Assembly: GCA_003194525.1 (NCBI GenBank)
Contig: NBIV01000107.1
Location: forward strand, 62,001-126,000
Direction of reading: 5' to 3'
Length of the DNA stretch: 64,000 nucleotides
Origin: Gracilariopsis chorda
Taxonomy: Eukaryota; Rhodophyta; Florideophyceae; Gracilariales; Gracilariaceae
Both the position numbers and the translations under genes were made by a program. The notes beneath the pieces were generated by a model. The model was not told the origin of the DNA, made no database searches, and saw only the letters and a list, made by a program, of their open reading frames with translations. Positions 31,385-42,843 of this stretch are shown in pieces (the first letter of the stretch is position 1; every line of letters begins with the position of its first letter).

Positions 31385-31710
31385 GCTGTCTCAGATCTAT
31401 GTAGGACACACGCCGAAACTTCACCCTGTTGCAAGCTACATAGAAGGGAAAACGTCACAATGCGACTGCAACACGCACGCTACTAACAGCGCTGAACACT
31501 ATATGCTTCCTTATGCCAGGCGGACGGAATCTAGGAGACGCGAGCTTCCTGCTCCAACAGAGAGAAAAGGTAAGACTTTGGCGGAGATAGTCCGCCAGTG
31601 GCCACAAAAGCTGTTAGCCTTTCTTAGGAGAGAGAGGTTTTTCTCATAAAAACTTCCGTCACTATGCCGTAATCAGGGATACTGAACCCACAATAAAGAA
31701 GAAGAAGAAA
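31379..31710 (+). pseudogene. 5'-truncated non-LTR copy, inverted
   Basis: Encodes only the last roughly 90 residues of the same polyprotein (TLSQIYVGHTPKLHPVASYI to LRRERFFS), followed by a 3' UTR and a tail AATAAAGAAGAAGAAGAAAG. It is a close sibling of the - strand copy, in head-to-head orientation. One Cys of the CCHC motif is changed (LPYARRT for LRCTKRT). Confidence 0.85.
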
Positions 31711-33251
31711 GAAGAGCGTATAGACATGAAACAGGTTAAGCTGCTAGAGTCCAAACGGGTTTATTGACTATGGACCTGCAAAAATTGAACAAAGGGAAGG
31801 CGGATGTTCTATTTGCTTGCAAGAATGAGAAGATTACAAGGATAGATTTCTCCCGATATGTCTCAAAACCGACAACTTATGTGGTTCATGCGTTGAAAAC
31901 CTGAGAACCATTTACAAAGGCATGAACATCACAGCCAGATATTGCAGCGAACTAATAGATGAAGAACATTTCGGTTCAGATGTTCATCATGTAACCTCCG
32001 CGAGCTCATGTCACCTTTTCGCGATGACGGAGCCCGCTGGTTTTCATATCGCTGCTAAGGAGATGGGAAGAAGGCAGAAGGCCAAGATGTCGTAGTTCAA
32101 CTGGGATTACGATGCTAGGTCGCTGTTTGTTGGACGATGAGGGGCCGTGGAAAAAAGACAGCAATTCCGTCTATTGAAAATGCATTAATCTACAAGTCGT
32201 GATCCACTGGCCTTCCAGCAGAAGCGAATCAAGAAGAAACCGAACAGATTTGCGATCGGATATGGGTACAAGACGTCTATTTCCGACTTATTGTAACATT
32301 CCTCCACAAAGATGTACTAGCTGGCTTGAATCAACAGAGTGATACTGATCGGAAATTCTGGAGATGTATCAAGATGAGAGACCCTTGAAATCCTTGCAAA
32401 ATAGCGTGAATTGGACTGAGTGCAAAGGAGAAACAGAACCTATTCTCGTACTGTCTAGAAGCCAAAGCGGAATAAATAAGAGCGAAGAGCTCGCTGCGTA
32501 CAGATACGCGAGATATCGGCGCACTACTAAACATTCATCTTCCCAACCAGCTACGAGAGGCAAGGTTCTGACGCCGAATCAATAGTAGGGACACGGCCAG
32601 AAAACCAGTTGGTTTATCTAGAGAGGGGTTCTTCTCAACGTAAACTCTACCATTGTTGTCAGGCACCGACGTCATTGCCAAGACAGCTCAGTAGCATGGC
32701 GTCACACTAGCTTGTCAGATCCGAATTGGACATTACTTTTACGTTTAATACTAACGGTCATGTAGCTTAGCAAAGCCACTGACCAAGGGGCGCGTAGCTT
32801 AGCACAGCTGTTTACTTAAGCGCCCAAATAGAGGCAATACTTTGATGAACGAGCAGATCATCAGAGATTATTGTGCCGTCCTCTTTTGTTGCGCTACGCT
32901 ACGTTGTGAGTTTTTACAGATATATCTTTGCGCATAAACCGCAGTTGTTTAATAATAAGCAACAGGGAGGATCACAAAACCAATCGAAATGCAACAGTAC
33001 TGCAAACTGATTTCGCAAGCTTAGAAGCGCCTAGACTACAGGGCGTAGAAACTAAGCGTTTTACAACTTTTCTCAAGTGCCAAGAACTATACAAGAAGCA
33101 AATCGAGAAAAGAAATAAGTAGCCGGGCTCTGTAATTCCCTTAAGACCGTACAGGGCCTCGATAGATGACTCGCTTTTCCGACTTTTTAGAACCTTCTAA
33201 TGGGCTGATGCCGCTGATGCCGCCGACATTGCCGAGATCACTGAAGATCAA
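31711..33251. other. No gene recognised
   Basis: Short ORFs only. Two GTAGCTTAGCA strings lie 32 bases apart near 32763 and 32795, which I could not tie to a tRNA or element. Probably decayed repeat DNA. Confidence 0.45.
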
Positions 33252-34836
33252 TTGAAGAACTGCGTTCGTAACCGTGCACAATTGTGGGCAGACTCTCAAG
33301 ATCTTTTACGCATACAGCGCATCACTAAGAAATTGCATGTGCACATGTCCATCAAAGAGGCCGAGAAAAGGGTAGTTGCACTGAGGCATCGCTACATGAA
33401 AGTTCTCGGAGCAAGTGGGATGCAGGACTTGCCAATCAATAAGCCCCACATTGCCATATTTCATGTCTTGAAGTGTATTATGCCTTAGGCACTACAGAAA
33501 CTCATAACTTATCTCGTAGAGCTGCGAAAAAATGAAGAATCTAGCAAGTTCTTCAAAGCTTTCATGGGGGAGCTGATAACACAGGTATGCACGTATGATG
33601 CCAATCTTGGAACAGATTTCTGTGAGTCAAACTCTGTGAGAGAGGAGAGAGGATAGCAATTGAAGTTCGCGCTTATACAATTTGCAATGATGAAGTTTCG
33701 CGCTTCTATCGTTGTCACACAAACTATCGTAGCTTAAATAGATGTGTTTGTTGTTGCTCTATGTTTGAATCGGATTCAAACATATGAATTCGTAACAAAC
33801 GGTCGCTACGTAATAACAATGAATGTTTGTCGCGTAATATATTACAGACTCTGATTCCGTCACCGGGTCTGACAGCAGAGCATATTCGCGCTCAAGGTCT
33901 TCTCGTAAAAACAATTTGGGAAGAAACGGAAAGTTCAGAGCCATCGCAAGCAAGGAAGAGAGCACGACCACAAATTCAAAACAGAGGGCAGCACTGAGAG
34001 ATCAGCAAAGGACCTACACCTCTCTCTGCTACCTGAATACGATGGACGGCATTTTAATTCAGATTGCTCTCTTGCCATGGAGGAGCAGAAGAAATAGCTT
34101 CGTATGAAGTACCGTGAGAGAAAGAAAGCGCTGCAACAGGCCAAAAAAGGCAAAAGCGAGCGAACTTGTGCAATTAACGGAATTGGTGCTGATACGATTG
34201 AATCTCAATTATTGCATTTTAGCCCTTATTTTGGGAAAGGTGCTGTTGAATTCGTGGTCTTAAACGAGCAGGGTACGGACATCAATATCATTCCTTCCAC
34301 CATATACAAACTCATCAAGCAGAGTGAACTGCCCTACCAGCCTATTATATTGGATCTGCCACAGACATATAGCACAATCTCCCCACATACAAATGCGATG
34401 TTACTCTCACCCTGCGAGCTTGTATGCAAGAAAAAGGTAGCCCTAGATGTTCGTGAAGTGCAATGTCTTCAGGGAGGGATTCTTGGTACTTGGTTGATTT
34501 CCCGAATGTTTCAGTAGTGTCGTCATTGCATGAACTACGACCACTAATAGTGGATTGGACACGTGGGACACGGAAGAGTGAATTGGCGGTTGGGCACAAT
34601 AGTGGACATGAACCACCAAAGTGGAGTAATTTAGTTAGTTTTATATATTATTTTTACACCCATTTCTGGGATGGTTAGTACTTAGTGCACCGAAAAGTTG
34701 CCCTCGCACCAGAAAACTTTCCCGAATAAGGGACTACAACCTGGGGAATTGGCTCTAGACCTCACCGCCTTCGCGTGTTCTCTACTCCTCTTTGGAGGGG
34801 AGCACCGTCGCATAAGGGAAGTCTATCCCCCTTGCC

Positions 34837-34844
34837 TATATAAA
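34837..34844 (+). promoter_or_regulatory. TATA box in the type A LTR
   Basis: TATATAAA lies in the middle of the LTR, in the orientation of the element, and would set the start of the retroelement transcript. The element I LTR has a decayed version at the same place (CCTATCTGAAGG). Confidence 0.55.
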
Positions 34845-34909
34845 GGACCCAAATATTCGGATTGTTATTCCAACTGTCTTGGTCTTCGCCTTTTATAAGG
34901 TTTATTTAC

Positions 34910-35735
34910 TGAAGTGCAACGCCCTCAGGGAGGGATTCTTGGTACTTGAATGCTTTCCCGATATTATCGGTTGTGTAGTGTGTATATGAACTACGCCCCA
35001 CAATGGTGGATATGGACACGTGGGACACGGTTTTGGGTCAATTGGCGGTTGGCCACAGTAGTGGATGTTGCCACGGAATGTGGAGTATTTTAGTTAGTTT
35101 TATTTATTATTTTCACACCCATTTCTGGGAAGCTAGTACTTAGTGCGACGGCGCACTGCCGTCGCACCAGTAAACCTTCCCCAACAAGGGACCCCAACCT
35201 GGGGAATTGGCTCTAGTTGTTACCGCTTGCGCGCGTGTTCTACTCCTACTTGGAGGGAAACGCCGTGAACCACGGGACATCTAACCCCCTTGCACATCTA
35301 AAAGGAGCCATCAGTGGGAGTCATATTATTCCAATTGCATTGGTGTTTCGCCCTGTATAGGGATATTGTTACCAGCATCGCCGTTCGCCCCCGTCGCTCT
35401 CGCGACTCACTTCGTCCTCTCTTCCTCCTCTCCGCCCTTCCTTTTTCCCCTTTTTAGGGTAGCACCTCCCGCTATCTGCGGCTCTCATGTGCGCATCCGT
35501 CCACACACCCCCACCTACGTGGAAACATACCTCTGCTGAGGATCACACTCCGCTCACGCGGATACCGATTCTTCGCTTTCACCTCCCTGCGCAAGTCGCG
35601 ACAGGTGTCCCTGGTGTTACAAACCGGCTCCGCCGTGCCACCCCTAGAGGGGCTCTACCCAACTGGGTTCACCTCCACGGAGGAAAGATCCCGAACTTCT
35701 TTCGGTTATTCTTCCCTTTGGGGCGTTGCACCACA
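34910..35735 (+). repeat. Solo LTR of element III type (B), nested, with TSD
   Basis: 826 bp from TGAAGTGCAACG to GCGTTGCACCACA, nearly identical to the element III LTRs. It is flanked on both sides by TTTAC (34905-34909 and 35736-35740), a clean 5-bp target duplication. Removing the LTR and one TTTAC restores the outer LTR without a gap. So type B was active after type A had already inserted. Confidence 0.93.
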
Positions 35736-36988
35736 TTTACCGGTACTGCCGTTAGTCTTCGTCACGACACTCGTGACTCAGCTCCCCCTTATTTTTCCCT
35801 TTACAGGGTGGCTTTCCCACTACCCACGGGTCATGTTCGCGCGTGCCACTAACGTGGAAACCTCACGTCTGTAGAGGACGACCACCCTCATACACCGCTC
35901 CTGCGAATATCCAAATCTTGCCTCAACCTCCCTGCGCAAATCGCGACGGGTGGCCTCAACCTTACAACCCGAAATAGTCGTGTCACTCCTGGGAGGGCTC
36001 TACCCAACTGGGCCCACCTCTAAAGAGGAAAGGTCCCGAACGCCATTCGGTGCACTCCCCCTTCCGGGCCTTGCACTACAGTTATTCTGCGTATTCAACA
36101 TGGAACGACAATAATTTTACGTGGAGTGTCTTGGGCAAGTGCCTATGCTAATCTCGAATATGTGAGAATAATCTATCAAGTCCTTGCTGCTGTGGGTTGT
36201 GACAATAAGGCCATCTTAGCGGAAGATTTTCACAAAATTAACGGCGTTATTAACGTACCTGAGGCTTTGGCGCGGAACAATACCGTCAAAAGTCAAAAAT
36301 CTGACCAACTTTCATCACTTCTAAAACGTGCCATGTTTCATAGCGATGAATTGGAAGGTGATGATGGGTCAACTAAAGCCAACATCTACATCGATTTAGG
36401 CGATGAAGAGCCTGCAGATGTCGATAAAGCCCTAAGAGATCGAGTCTCCGACGTCCAGCGAAATGGTATCTCTGAAGAAGGAGCAGGTACATTGTATCGG
36501 ATGTTGGAAGAGCTCAAGTCGGTTTTCGATTGAGGCTGGAGAAAACTGACCGAGCCAGAGTGCAGCCTATGGAGATCAAGCTTGACCCCACAAGGCAGTG
36601 TGTGAAAGTTAAGTCGCGAAGTTACCTAGCGCCGCAACGAGCCTTTCTGAAAGCGTACGTCGCCAGGCTAGTAGAATTGGAATTTTAGATACCCAATGCT
36701 CACGTGGAATGGCAAGCAGAACCATTGGTAGTGCCGAGAAATCGGGTAAAAAGTTAAGCATCGTAGTGCGATTGATTTAAGTCCATTTAATGCCGTCACT
36801 ATCAAGTAATCATGGCCAATGCCAAACCTGGAATCAGATACACAAAACTTTTCTTGGAGCACATGCTTTGCACTGATCTACGTTCTTCACGTCTACTGGA
36901 AGTTGACACTACACTCTAATTCGTACTTTGCTTGTGGAATAGTCTGCGCAGAAGTTACATACTCCTCTATCCGCGTTATTACTGGTCT

Positions 36989-37813
36989 TGTGGTGCAATG
37001 CCCCAAAGGGGAAAAACACCGAAAGACGTTCGGGATCTTCCTCTCACGAGGTGAACCCAGTTGGGTAGAGCCCTCCAAGAGGTGTCACGGCGAAGCCAGT
37101 TTGTAAGACCAGGGACACCTGTCGCGACTCGCGCAGGGAGGTGAAGGCGAAGAATCGGTATCCGCGTGAGCGGGGTGTGATCCTCAGTAGAGGTATGTTT
37201 CCACGTAAGTGGGGGTGTGTGAGCGGATGCGCACACGAGGGCCGCGGATAGCGGGAGGTGCTACCCTAAAAAGGGGAGAAAGGAAGGGCGGAGAGGAGGA
37301 AGAGAGGACGAAGTGAGTCGCGAGAGCGACGGGGGCGAACGGCGATGCCGGTAACAATATCCCTATACAGGGCGAAACACCAATGCAATTGGAACAATTA
37401 TACTCCCAGTGATGGGTCCCTTTAGATGTGCAAGGGGGTTAGATGTCCCGTGGTTTACGGCGTTTCCCTCCAAGGAGGAGTAGAGTACGCGCGCAAGCGG
37501 TAACAACTAGAGCCAATTACCCAGGTTGGGGTCCCTTGTTGGGGAAGGTTTACTGGTGCGACGGCAGTGCGCCGTCGCACTAAGTACTAGCTTCCCAGAA
37601 ATGGGTGTGAAAATAATAAATAAAACTAACTAAAATACTCCACATTCCGTGGCAACATCCACTACTGTGGCCAACCGCCAATTGACCCAAAACCGTGTCC
37701 CACGTGTCCATATCCACCATTGTGGGGCGTAGTTCATATACACACTACACAACCGATAATATCGGGAAAGCGTTCAAGTACCAAGAATCCCTCCCTGAGG
37801 GCGTTGCACTTCA
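36989..37813 (-). repeat. 3' LTR of element III
   Basis: 825 bp, ends TG...CA with the inverted pair GTGCAA/TTGCAC just inside. Differs from the right LTR by a small number of substitutions. Confidence 0.95.
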
Positions 37814-37826
37814 TATCCCCCCCCCT
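37814..37826 (-). promoter_or_regulatory. Polypurine tract of element III
   Basis: On the - strand AGGGGGGGGGATA directly abuts the 3' LTR; it primes second-strand DNA synthesis. Confidence 0.85.
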
Positions 37827-37870
37827 AAGACGGGAAAAGGACCGCGGACGCGGAGGATTCCCAGACGAAA

Positions 37871-39658
37871 ATGGGTGATAAAAGCGCGTGCTCTGTCTCC
37901 GGTTCTCCGGTAAATCCCTCTGCACCAGAGTCATCGAGCGCACAAACAACAACAACAGCCACCCTCCAAAAGGGAAAATTGAACAACGACAACGATATCA
38001 ACAACCACAGCCAACCTCCGAGACTTCTCGGGCGATACACCACTGGTTTCCGGTCAGTTCCCCTGCCTCAGGGCGATCGACATCCGGTACAACCGGGGAA
38101 TATGGCTGCTGCAGCCGACCATCCCTTCGCACTACCACCTTCGGTGGTGTCCTCCTGAACCACTCCGGTGTCCAACTGGCCAACCTACAACACCCTGGTG
38201 GGGCTCAACCCGATGAATGGGAATCACGCGTCGCGCCTGCGCCTTGCCCCGTGGTTCCACCCGGTCGCTGTCCTCAATGAGGGATTGGTCACCGCTTATG
38301 CGGATGGCTCAGACACCCTTCCCGGGGATCTGCCCAGAGCAGTCACCACGTCGTGGGATTGGCGTCACCGGATTGCGATTCCGCGTCACCACCTCCGAAG
38401 AAATTTGGGCGAGACCGTCACTGTGGCACAGACCGCGTTGACGCGCATGGCGTACCAACGGCAGAGCCGGGCTCCATTCGATGTACCGGTCCCACCGGAG
38501 TTTGGCTTTGACGTTAGCTACTTTCCCACTCGCGGGGAGATTGGGTACGGCGAGAACCTGTTCCGCCTCGAGACCCTCGCTTGGAGGAATTTCCCCGCAG
38601 CGCAGCAAGAAGCCCTTTGCTGGGAGCGACCGATTATTCGGGCGGAGTTCAGGTACCTTCCCCGGCAATACCGGTCCAACTTTCTCCAAAACTTCATCCG
38701 CTACGAGCGGCGTTGGCGATCCCGATTCGGGTATTTTATCCCGTATCAGAACGTGGAGATAGAGCGGATTGCGCCGCCTCACCGACTAGGTCGGTATGTA
38801 GCACTCCCCGAGTGGTGGCGCTTCCATGAAGCCTGCCGGGGGTGCTATATAGAACTCCTGCCGGTTCTTACGTACCTCGTTTCGCTGCTCATGCAGGATC
38901 CCCGGTCGGGTTTGTGGTCCGTAGTGGTTACGGAGTGGGCGGCCCGCAGTGCGGCTTATATCCTCAACGAGACGTACGACCAGTATCGTCTCTGGTTCCT
39001 TCAACCGCGTGTGCGGGCAGCGATCCGAAACCTGGATCTTCGCATCCCCCTTGGGGGCCAGGCCAACAATGAAGAGGTCCTCCAATTACTTGGGTACATC
39101 GACAGCGTTAGCTGGAGTGAGGTCCCGCTGGAGCAAAGAGGTCGTCTGGATGGCGGCAGCGGTAACACCGGTGGTCCGGGACTCGGTAGAAACACCGCCC
39201 TTGCGGGGGATTTTATCTACTTCGACCCCTGGGAGTTCCGGGAAATTTCCTCCGAGGAGGCGCGCGAGCTTCGCGATACGCCCCGGCATGTGCCGGAAGA
39301 CCACCCGGTGGGGTACATCGATTCTGACGACTACTACCGCGCATACGGCGGGGATGGCCCAATGGTCGATAACGAACCGGAAGAACCCGGGGAGATGGAC
39401 GTAGAGGAAACCGGCGCTAGCGCGGGAGCTTTCCCAGAGGGGGTATCTCCGGCCGAGCCGGCTGCTGACCCTTCGGCGGCAAGTGCCGGACCTTCTATCC
39501 CCAGCGGGGTGACGGCGAATGAAAACGAGATCATCGCACGTTTTCTCTGGGGTGCCGGTCTGAGCGCTGGCGAGGTATCGGGGGACGTCACCACCATGGC
39601 GGACGCGTTGGCCTACCGCCTCGCTGGTGGTTACGCCCCGGACGATGGGGGTGAGTGA
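37871..39658 (+). CDS. Antisense accessory ORF of element III, unknown function
   Basis: About 596 codons in one frame with a single in-frame TGA at 38156-38158; the part after it (38168-39658) is 496 codons without a stop. It starts 58 bp from the 3' LTR and runs toward the end of pol, so it is convergent with pol and does not overlap it (pol ends at 39850). The N-terminus is Ser/Thr/Asn-rich. The middle is rich in Trp, Tyr and Arg (LFRLETLAWRNFP, LPEWWRFHEACRGCY) with one hydrophobic stretch (YIELLPVLTYLVSLLM). The end is acidic and Pro-rich. No family recognised; no signal peptide. The element I copy at 6281-7990 keeps the protein sequence, about two thirds identical by eye in the middle. 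Confidence 0.75.
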
Positions 39659-39745
39659 AACCTCTAGTCCAGTTTCCTGGTTCTTCTTTCCCTGGCTATG
39701 CCAGTTAGTGTAGTGTAGTATTGTGGGGAGCTAGCTGCTCCCTTG

Positions 39746-39751
39746 AATAAA
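39746..39751 (+). terminator. AATAAA downstream of the antisense ORF
   Basis: A canonical poly(A) signal on the + strand 88 bases after the antisense ORF stop, within the spacer between the convergent ORFs. Element I has a one-base variant (GAGTAAAC) at the matching place. It suggests that the antisense ORF had its own transcript. Confidence 0.5.
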
Positions 39752-39849
39752 CTTTCCCGTTTAGAACGGTGCTTCTCGGTTAAGTTCCCCGTCTTCGACG
39801 GACCCTGCCTTGTTATCCTTTCCTATCGCTCTCCGCTCGCGCGGCAACG

Positions 39850-41535
39850 TTACCCAACTTGGGCATTAACCAGCGTGGCTGGGGCTGCAGTTCCCGTTTG
39901 ACGGTGGTATCGCAGGACCTGCGACCGTGGGAGGTGTTCGAGTGGCTTCCACGTATCCCCACTGGGGTCGTACCCGTACCAGCGGACGCGGTATTGTAGA
40001 ATACCATCCTGGTCCCAGGTGTGTCCGACAAGTCGGTGTACTACGAACTCTCGTTCGTAGACCTGCCGGCCGTGCCGGGTGGTGGTTGTACTTCCTTGCG
40101 GGGGCTGCCCGCTGTGCGGTATAATGTCCCTTAGCAGGGTGTTGGGCGATAATTCCGGCGTTGCCGTGCGTTGTGATAGCGGCCGCTGCTCATGCGGGAA
40201 GATATCCCTCAAGAGGGTGTGTGGTGCCACGGTTTTCACCGGCAAGTCATTCCCCATTGAGGCAGGTTCATTTCCGCTTTCGCGGTATTGCGGGCGAACC
40301 GCCAGTCGGCGGGCGACTTGGATTCCGCCTTCGCAGTTGAGCTCACGAACCGCGAGTTTGCGGGAAGATGACCGCTCCTGCGGGATCGGCATTTCCACAA
40401 TCCCCTGGGGGGTACCGTGCGACACGGTGATTGGGTGGCAAACCGCCTCCGTACGAGGCGCACGAGCGCTCTGCACCATACGTTCCAGCGATGCCGTGGT
40501 GTCCCCAGCTACTGACGGGTTGCCTGGGGCTAACTACGGTACACCGGTATTTTGGTCAAAATTCCCCTTTGGGGGGTGCCGGGCAGGTGCCGATGACACC
40601 CTTTTCAGGGGCTTCGCCGCTAAGTGCGGTGCACCGTCTCCACGCGGAGGAGCAGCGTCCGGTATGACCGGTTTCGAGCGTGCGATGGCGTGCGCTTTTT
40701 CTGAGTTCCTCAGTTCTTCCCCGCAGCGTTGCGGGAGGTGGCGCAAATTATTCCCCGGAACGGGGGCTTCAATTCCGTCGACGACGGGAGGCGTTTCCGG
40801 CGCTTGCGGGCCAGGGCCCGAAGCTTCGGCTGTGGCTTGGCTGCCTTTTTCCCCAGGTTGGGTGTGGGGATTTCCCAGCGGCGCTGGTGTATCTGGGCGC
40901 CTCTTCTCCGCAAGGCGCGGGTCTGATCGGCCTGATTGAACCGCTTCCGCGGGGACTTCCGCCAACGGCGGCTTCGAGGCATCGCCCTGCTCAGGGGATT
41001 GAGGGCGATCGTCGCCGTACTCCCGTAACGGGGATCCCTCCCTGACAGGGGTGTGCGGTAGCTGCGTTGCAACTTCCCGTTGCGAAGGCGATATCGTTCC
41101 TCGAAGACGAGTGTTCTCCTCCCCCTTCTTAGACGGAGCGGCGGGATAAAGGATAACATTCCCCGCCTGGCGGGTATAAATGCGCGCCAGTGGAGCAGAC
41201 GTGGTAGGGGCGGGCGCTGAGAGGCCCGAATTACCCGGCTGAGCCGGTGAGTCCGACAGAGTCGGTAGGTCTGAGAGTCCCCGGCTGGGGTGTGGTAGTA
41301 CCGTAGGCCTAGTACTCCCGGATGATTCCGTTGTTGCAGAGTCCGTAGAAACGGGGTTGCCTGGATCCAGGACTACCTCTGACGAGGGAGGAGGGGCAAG
41401 GACAACACGATCACGGGAAATCCGTTCGTGCGTGTCGCCCATCACTACCACGACAGTGTCGGTGTTAACAGAGATGACCTTGAAGGGTCCATCCGCCACA
41501 GGCGAGAGTTTGTCACGCTTCTCCCGTTCCGGGTT
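39850..41535 (-). CDS. Post-integrase tail with chromodomain (element III)
   Basis: Same frame as integrase, with stops at 41536 and 40534 breaking it. A GPY/F-like start (DGPFKVISVNTDTVVVVMGD, with a GPF) is followed by a Pro/Ser-rich linker and then a chromodomain near the C-terminus: EFVVHRLVGHT, YRVRWYGYDPSGDTWKPLEHLP. The three aromatic cage positions (Tyr/Phe near the start, Trp of RWYGY, aromatic of TWKP) look plausible. Family knowledge: it would bind methylated H3 and target heterochromatin. Confidence 0.85.
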
Positions 41536-42801
41536 CTAATACTCCTTCCTGATGAAGACGTAGTTATTTGCCCGAATTGGGGGGGTCTTTCCTTGCAAGC
41601 GAGCGTCACAATCCCGCTTGTAAGCGGCTTGGGCCCGTGCCATAGACTTCCGCGCAGCGGGGACCACCTTGGAAAGCCATTGCTTCCATTGCTGCCGGTA
41701 GATACCCACAGATGGGAAATGGTCCAAGGTAGCTTGGGGTTCCAGCGCCACAGGCGGGGGTGTTCTAGATAGAACCAACTCGAATGGCGAAACTCCGGTA
41801 GTCCGGTGTACCTGCGTATTGTACACGTAGGTTACCGCATCAGCGTAGAGATCCCAATTCGTTGGGTGGTCAGCGACGTAGGTACGTAACGCCGCGAGTA
41901 ACGTCCGGTTAAACCGTTCAACTTGCCCATTACACTGGGGGTGGTAGGTAGTCGTGAACAAGTTCTTGACATCCAGGATGCGACAAACATCCTGGAAGAA
42001 CTTTCTCACGAACTGTTTCCCGTTATCGGAGAGCACCTCCACAGGGGGACCGTAGACAAAAATCCAGTGCGTCACCAGAGCCTGGGCCACCGTGAGAGCG
42101 GTTATCCTCCGAAGGGGGACAGTCCGTACCAGCTTAGAAAAGCGGTCGGTGATGACAAGTAGAAACTTGTTTCCACGTTTAGTGGTGAGTAGTGGTCCGA
42201 GAAGATCAATTGCGATAAACTCGAGTGGCGCCCTTGCGGGGAATAGTTTCATCTTCTTCGCATTTTTGGGGAGCTTGACGCGATTCTTCGCGCATTCGCT
42301 ACAGAACCGCACAGTTGCGTAGCAATCCACCGCCATTGCGGGCGAATAGAAATCCCTTCGCAGGGTTAGGTAGAGTTTCCTCCCACCTGGGTGACCTCCA
42401 ATGGGGGCGTAGTGTGATAGATGTAACACCCGCGACTGCAGAGAATGAGGTACCACAATCTGTGGGCGGGCTTCGACCTTCCTTACGAGGTAGCCTTTGT
42501 CGTTTACCCCGAAAGGGAGATCTTCACCACCGTTAAGACGGGCACGAATCCTCGTACAGAATGGGTCGCCGAATTGTTCTCGGATCATTTCTTCCGGTGA
42601 TACCGGTACAAAGTTTCCCGGTAACGGGTTCTCAGATTCATCTCGCGATGCGAGTAGTTCGTCAAAATCAGCATCCTCGTCCCAGTTTTCTGGCCCAGCC
42701 TCGACGGCACATTCCGGATCATCCGGGTCTATGGCCATGAAACATGGGACTTCATCATCCTCCGTTGGGAGTGCTTCCCCACTTGTGGGTAACCGCGACA
42801 A
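41536..42801 (-). CDS. Integrase (element III)
   Basis: The RNase H to integrase linker (ADALSRLPTS) leads into the zinc-binding HHCC part (HLSHYAPIGGHPG, then CSEC). The catalytic core has Asp in IAIDLLGPL, Asp in VLSDNGKQF and Glu in GQVERFNRT, so the DDE triad is complete. Core spacing and the NTQVHRTTGVSPFELV end match gypsy integrases. It follows the RNase H ORF in the same frame, separated only by the TAA at 42844. In element I that codon is CAA, so a single C-to-T change made the stop. Confidence 0.93.
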   Translation of the reverse strand: MSRLPTSGEALPTEDDEVPCFMAIDPDDPECAVEAGPENWDEDADFDELLASRDESENPLPGNFVPVSPEEMIREQFGDPFCTRIRARLNGGEDLPFGVNDKGYLVRKVEARPQIVVPHSLQSRVLHLSHYAPIGGHPGGRKLYLTLRRDFYSPAMAVDCYATVRFCSECAKNRVKLPKNAKKMKLFPARAPLEFIAIDLLGPLLTTKRGNKFLLVITDRFSKLVRTVPLRRITALTVAQALVTHWIFVYGPPVEVLSDNGKQFVRKFFQDVCRILDVKNLFTTTYHPQCNGQVERFNRTLLAALRTYVADHPTNWDLYADAVTYVYNTQVHRTTGVSPFELVLSRTPPPVALEPQATLDHFPSVGIYRQQWKQWLSKVVPAARKSMARAQAAYKRDCDARLQGKTPPIRANNYVFIRKEY

Positions 42802-42843
42802 AGCGTCGGCCTGGGTGTTCTGCGCACCCTTTTTATAAATGAC

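Larger units (their letters stand above)
34454..36080 (+). repeat. Solo LTR of element I type (A), interrupted
   Basis: Starts TGAAGTGCAATG and ends TTGCACTACA, like the element I LTR, but is split at 34910 by a second LTR and resumes at 35736. There is no internal element sequence, so it is a solo LTR left by recombination. Flanks are GTTCG and GTTAT, at best a decayed 5-bp duplication. It lies inside the old gypsy pol. Confidence 0.85.
33252..36988 (+). pseudogene. Old gypsy-like retroelement, split by nested LTRs
   Basis: A + strand remnant. A possible gag piece is at 33252-33488. A protease-like piece at 34104-34453 reads VEFVVLNEQGTDINIIPS. After the LTR block, coding continues at 36081-36532 and then in an RT start: KSRSYLAPQRAF, PLVVPRNRVKK, DLSPFNAVTIK, stop, SWPMPNLESDTQ, which matches the gypsy RT pattern up to the edge of element III at 36988. 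This family is unlike elements I-IV. Many frameshifts. Confidence 0.65.

Noticed and set aside
32763-32830. Possible tRNA-like pair of GTAGCTTAGCA strings
   Set aside because: They do not fold as a cloverleaf, and there is no clear T-arm or acceptor stem.
38217-39404. Other-frame ORFs within the element III antisense gene
   Set aside because: The 38168-39658 frame is the one conserved in element I; the others are not.
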